NCBI GenBank assembly: GCA_900557255.1
Contig: USSA01000030.1
Coordinates: 1 to 25,068 of the forward strand
From: an uncultured Prevotella sp.
GTDB lineage: Bacteria; Bacteroidota; Bacteroidia; Bacteroidales; Bacteroidaceae
Direction: 5' to 3'
Length of the DNA: 25,068 nt
In this document: positions 22,579-25,068 of the stretch, in pieces
How the letters are laid out: the number at the start of each line of letters is the position of its first letter
Position numbering within the stretch: the stretch's first letter is position 1
The notes under the pieces: model-generated
What the model was told of the DNA's origin: nothing
The model's input: the letters and a program-made list of their open reading frames with translations, nothing else
The model's database searches: none
Translations under genes and position numbers: made by a program

Positions 22579-23730
22579 ATGAATAAATCATCAAAGTTAT
22601 CAATCATCCCGGTGATGCTCTGTTTCTTCGCCATGGGATTTGTAGATTTGGTAGGTATTGCCTCCAACTACGTAAAGGAAGATCTCAACCTCAATGATGC
22701 AACAGCCAATCTGTTCCCATCGCTGGTATTCTTCTGGTTTCTCATCTTCTCGGTTCCAACAGGAATCCTGATGAATAAGATAGGTAGAAAGAAGACTGTA
22801 CTTCTGTCTTTGCTCGTTACCGTTATCTCACTTCTTTTGCCCATTTTCGGCGAAAACTTTGAACTGATGCTCGTGTCGTTCTCATTGCTCGGCATCGGAA
22901 ATGCCTTGATGCAGACCTCCCTGAACCCACTGGTTTCGGTGGTGACATCAGGTCAGAACCTGGCATCCACATTGACCTTCGGTCAGTTTGTCAAGGCGAT
23001 AGCTTCCTTCCTGGCTCCATACATCGCTATGTGGGGCGCCATGGCAAGCATTCCAACCTTCGGTTTGGACTGGAGAATCCTCTTCCCAATCTATATGGTT
23101 ATCGGAATCGCAGCTACCTTCTTTCTGGCTGGTACACCTATCGAGGAGGAGAAGAACGAGGGTAAGGCATCTGGTTTTGGTGAGTGCTTCAAGTTGCTCG
23201 GAAAACCTATCGTGCTGCTTTCCTTCATCGGTATCATGTGCCATGTAGGCATCGATGTGGGTACCAACACTACTGCTCCTAAGATTTTGATGGAGCGCTT
23301 GGGGTGGACGCTGAACGAGGCAGCCTTCGCTACATCGCTCTACTTCATCTTCCGTACCATCGGATGCTTCACCGGTACCGTTTTCCTCCGCATGATGAAG
23401 ACCCGCACTTTCTTCGTCATCAGCGTAGTGATGATGGCTCTGAGTATGATAGGCATGTGGGTAGGCGAGAGCAAGATGATGCTTTATATCGCCATCGCCC
23501 TCGTGGGATACGGCAACTCTAACGTGTTCTCCATGATTTTCTCTCAGGCACTTCTAGCTATGCCTGATAAGAAGAATGAGGTGAGTGGACTGATGATCAT
23601 GGGACTCTTCGGTGGTACCGTCTTCCCTTTGATTATGGGCTTTGCCAGCGATACTTGGGGGCAGGCTGGTGCTGTGGCTGTCATGGCTGTGGGAGTCGCT
23701 TATCTCTTCACTTATATCCGCAAGTTATAA
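22579..23730 (+). CDS. MFS sugar transporter (fucose/glucose-galactose permease-like), probable fructose importer
   Basis: A 383-residue inner-membrane protein with about twelve hydrophobic helices. It belongs to the FHS (fucose-galactose-glucose:H+ symporter) branch of the major facilitator superfamily, judged by the early MLCFFAMGFVDLVGIASNYV, the loop MNKIGRKKTV between helices 2 and 3, and GLFGGTVFPLIMGF near the end. A start at 22489 would add thirty residues rich in Tyr and lies upstream of the -7 box, so 22579 (MNKSSKLSIIPVML) is chosen. It precedes the fructokinase by 47 bp, an arrangement also seen in B. thetaiotaomicron (BT1758-BT1757). It should import the fructose released by the periplasmic GH32 enzymes. 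The substrate is inferred from context. Confidence 0.9.
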   Translation: MNKSSKLSIIPVMLCFFAMGFVDLVGIASNYVKEDLNLNDATANLFPSLVFFWFLIFSVPTGILMNKIGRKKTVLLSLLVTVISLLLPIFGENFELMLVSFSLLGIGNALMQTSLNPLVSVVTSGQNLASTLTFGQFVKAIASFLAPYIAMWGAMASIPTFGLDWRILFPIYMVIGIAATFFLAGTPIEEEKNEGKASGFGECFKLLGKPIVLLSFIGIMCHVGIDVGTNTTAPKILMERLGWTLNEAAFATSLYFIFRTIGCFTGTVFLRMMKTRTFFVISVVMMALSMIGMWVGESKMMLYIAIALVGYGNSNVFSMIFSQALLAMPDKKNEVSGLMIMGLFGGTVFPLIMGFASDTWGQAGAVAVMAVGVAYLFTYIRKL

Positions 23731-23777
23731 TAAAAATCATCCGCAATCGTTTATATCGTATATAATAAGGTGTAATT

Positions 23778-24668
23778 ATGGAAACAAAGAATTTGAATAC
23801 AAAATATTGTGTAGGTTTGGGCGAAATCCTCTTTGATGTTCTCCCTAGTGGTTCTCAACTCGGCGGTGCTCCTGCCAACTTCGCTTACCACGCAGGTCAG
23901 CATGGTTTGCATTCTGTAGCCGTGAGTGCTGTGGGTAAGGATGCCTTGGGCGAAACAGCCCTTCGCATTCTCGATGAGAAGAAGTTGAAGTATGTAATGC
24001 CTGAGGTAGATTATCCTACCGGTACTGTTCAGGTGCAGCTAGACAAGGAGGGCGTTCCTACTTACGATATCAAGCAGGGTGTAGCCTGGGATAATATCCC
24101 GTTCACCAGTGATATCAGGGAGATTGCTGTCAATGCTGGAGCTGTATGCTGGGGTTCTCTGGCTCAGCGCAGTGAGGTTAGCCGCAAGACCATCTATACG
24201 TTCCTCGATCATACTCCAGAGGATTGTCTGAAGATTTTCGACATCAATCTTCGTCAGAATTTCTATACTCCAGAGGTGATTACCGAGAGCTTGAAGCGCT
24301 GCAATGTGTTGAAGATCAATGACGAGGAGTTGATTACCATCGGCCGTCTCTTTGGTTATCCAGGATTGGATATCGAGAACAAGTGCTGGCTGATTCTCGG
24401 CAAGTATAATCTCGATATGCTCGTGCTGACCTGCGGTGTAAACGGCAGCTATGTCTTTGCTCCGGGTGTGAAGTCATTCCAGGAGACTCCAAAGGTTGAG
24501 GTCGCTGATACAGTAGGTGCAGGCGACAGCTTTACCGGTACATTCTGTGCCAGCATTCTGAAGGGCAAGAGTATTCAGGAGGCTCACGAACTTGCCGTAA
24601 AGGTAAGTGCCTACGTTTGTACCCAGAATGGAGCGATGCCTCAGATTCCTGAGGAATACACCCGTTAA
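23778..24668 (+). CDS. PfkB-family fructokinase
   Basis: A 296-residue ribokinase-family sugar kinase, normal length. The N-terminal substrate motif LGGAPANFAYHAG is at residues 28-40, and the C-terminal PfkB signature DTVGAGDSFTGTF holds the catalytic base D250 and the anion hole GAGD. FDINLRQNFY and LKINDEEL are also typical of fructokinases. It should convert fructose to fructose 6-phosphate with ATP in the cytoplasm, feeding glycolysis. It is the last gene of the MFS operon. The 47-bp spacer contains ATCGTTTATATCG (23746-23758), like the right arm of the upstream palindrome, but no -7 box. The enzyme class is firm; fructose as substrate rests on motif and context. Confidence 0.93.
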   Translation: METKNLNTKYCVGLGEILFDVLPSGSQLGGAPANFAYHAGQHGLHSVAVSAVGKDALGETALRILDEKKLKYVMPEVDYPTGTVQVQLDKEGVPTYDIKQGVAWDNIPFTSDIREIAVNAGAVCWGSLAQRSEVSRKTIYTFLDHTPEDCLKIFDINLRQNFYTPEVITESLKRCNVLKINDEELITIGRLFGYPGLDIENKCWLILGKYNLDMLVLTCGVNGSYVFAPGVKSFQETPKVEVADTVGAGDSFTGTFCASILKGKSIQEAHELAVKVSAYVCTQNGAMPQIPEEYTR

Positions 24669-24751
24669 TCTCGCTTCCCCTATTGGTTATATAGCAATAT
24701 GAAATGATAGGTTTAAAGAATAGTTGATTTAAAGTTAATGTTAGTTGGTAT

Positions 24752-24788
24752 GCTGCATCCTGTTCGCGAAGAATGGGTGCAGCTTTTT
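24752..24788 (+). terminator. Terminator closing the fructan locus
   Basis: Arms GCTGCATCC (24752-24760) and GGGTGCAGC (24775-24783) pair with one wobble, followed by five T. Confidence 0.85.
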
Positions 24789-24827
24789 CATTTTCAGTAA
24801 TACAATCTCTCAATTACAATAAAAGAA

Positions 24828-24870
24828 CCCCCTAAAATGGTAAAATGATGCCCCAAAATGGCAGAAATGA
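24828..24870. repeat. Imperfect tandem repeat before ilvE
   Basis: CCCCTAAAATGGTAAAATGA (24829-24848) is followed at about 22 bp by CCCCAAAATGGCAGAAATGA (24851-24870). It lies about 60 bp upstream of the ilvE -7 box and may be a protein-binding site. The rest of the 24669-24980 gap holds the terminator and the promoter only. Confidence 0.4.
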
Positions 24871-24910
24871 ATAAAAAGATAACGTTTTCATTAAAAATAT
24901 TATAAAAGAG

Positions 24911-24941
24911 TTGCAGATTAATAGATTATTTTGTACTTTTG
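24911..24941 (+). promoter_or_regulatory. Promoter of the ilvE-like gene
   Basis: TTG at 24911-24913 and TACTTTTG at 24934-24941, 20 bp apart, a full -33/-7 pair; the ATG at 24981 is 39 bp downstream. Confidence 0.65.
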
Positions 24942-24980
24942 CATCTAAAACATTAGTAGAACATTAAAAATATAGATGTT

Positions 24981-25068
24981 ATGAAAGACTTAGATTGGTC
25001 TAATTTGTCATTTGGCTATCGCCAGACTGACTACAATGTTCGCTGTTACTATCGCGACGGCAAATGGG
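24981..25068 (+). CDS. ilvE: Branched-chain amino acid aminotransferase, 5' end only
   Basis: Only 29 codons are inside the window (MKDLDWSNLSFGYRQTDYNV, then RCYYRDGKWG). This start closely resembles the N-terminus of Bacteroidales IlvE, which begins with a D-W-x-N-L-S-F-G-Y...T-D-Y-N-V-R segment. The enzyme is a PLP-dependent class IV aminotransferase for leucine, isoleucine and valine; no catalytic residue is in view. It has its own promoter and is separated from the fructan genes by a terminator. The call rests on the first 30 residues only. Confidence 0.7.
   Translation, partial: MKDLDWSNLSFGYRQTDYNVRCYYRDGKW

Noticed and set aside
24532..24813. Minus-strand frame overlapping the fructokinase end
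   Set aside because: It covers the terminator and the kinase C-terminus in an antisense frame, with no promoter box of its own.

Overview
The window looks like a chromosomal piece of a gut or oral Bacteroidales, most probably Prevotella/Segatella (copri-like). The basis is: SusC/SusD genes; TAnnTTTG promoter boxes placed 5-60 nt before starts; A-rich start regions with no Shine-Dalgarno; a BspA-type leucine-rich repeat protein; and the Prevotella-style C-terminal tail (YSVDGQKL...KGLNIVKY...KKVVVE). No tRNA, rRNA, CRISPR array or insertion sequence was seen.

The core is a fructan polysaccharide-utilisation locus spread over about 22 kb. Its members are a TonB-dependent-receptor-like outer-membrane barrel (2291-4594), a periplasmic-type GH32 (6271-8172), a membrane-spanning sugar sensor/regulator (14076-15578), SusC + SusD + a second GH32 (15770-22415), and an MFS sugar transporter + PfkB fructokinase (22579-24668). 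Inferred flow: SusD/SusC and possibly the extra barrel bind and import fructo-oligosaccharides; the two exported GH32 enzymes release fructose in the periplasm; the MFS protein imports it; the fructokinase phosphorylates it. The regulator fuses a periplasmic binding domain through one membrane helix directly to an AraC-type DNA-binding domain. Four units (2291, 6271, 15770, 22579) have related upstream regions, with an ATGAACG-containing inverted repeat, a TAnnTTTGC box and, in three of them, an AACGCTAACAA-like leader. They are probably one regulon.

Three other kinds of gene lie between the fructan genes. (1) Orphan ATPases: an intact AAA_14/DUF4143 protein (4894-6096), a 27-codon remnant of a similar gene (2030-2113), and an AAA-ATPase_like/PDDEXK_9 protein (12310-14079) whose stop overlaps the start of the sugar sensor by ATGA. 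(2) A minus-strand unit (11918 down to 8308): a possible 13-codon leader ORF, a membrane LytTR regulator, a TonB-dependent receptor and a small exported TPR-like protein. (3) Remnants of secreted proteins.

The left edge (1-1849) holds the 3' end of a BspA-like LRR protein and an unrecognised 378-residue protein with an HNH-like motif. The right edge begins what looks like ilvE (branched-chain aminotransferase), after a clear terminator that closes the fructan locus.
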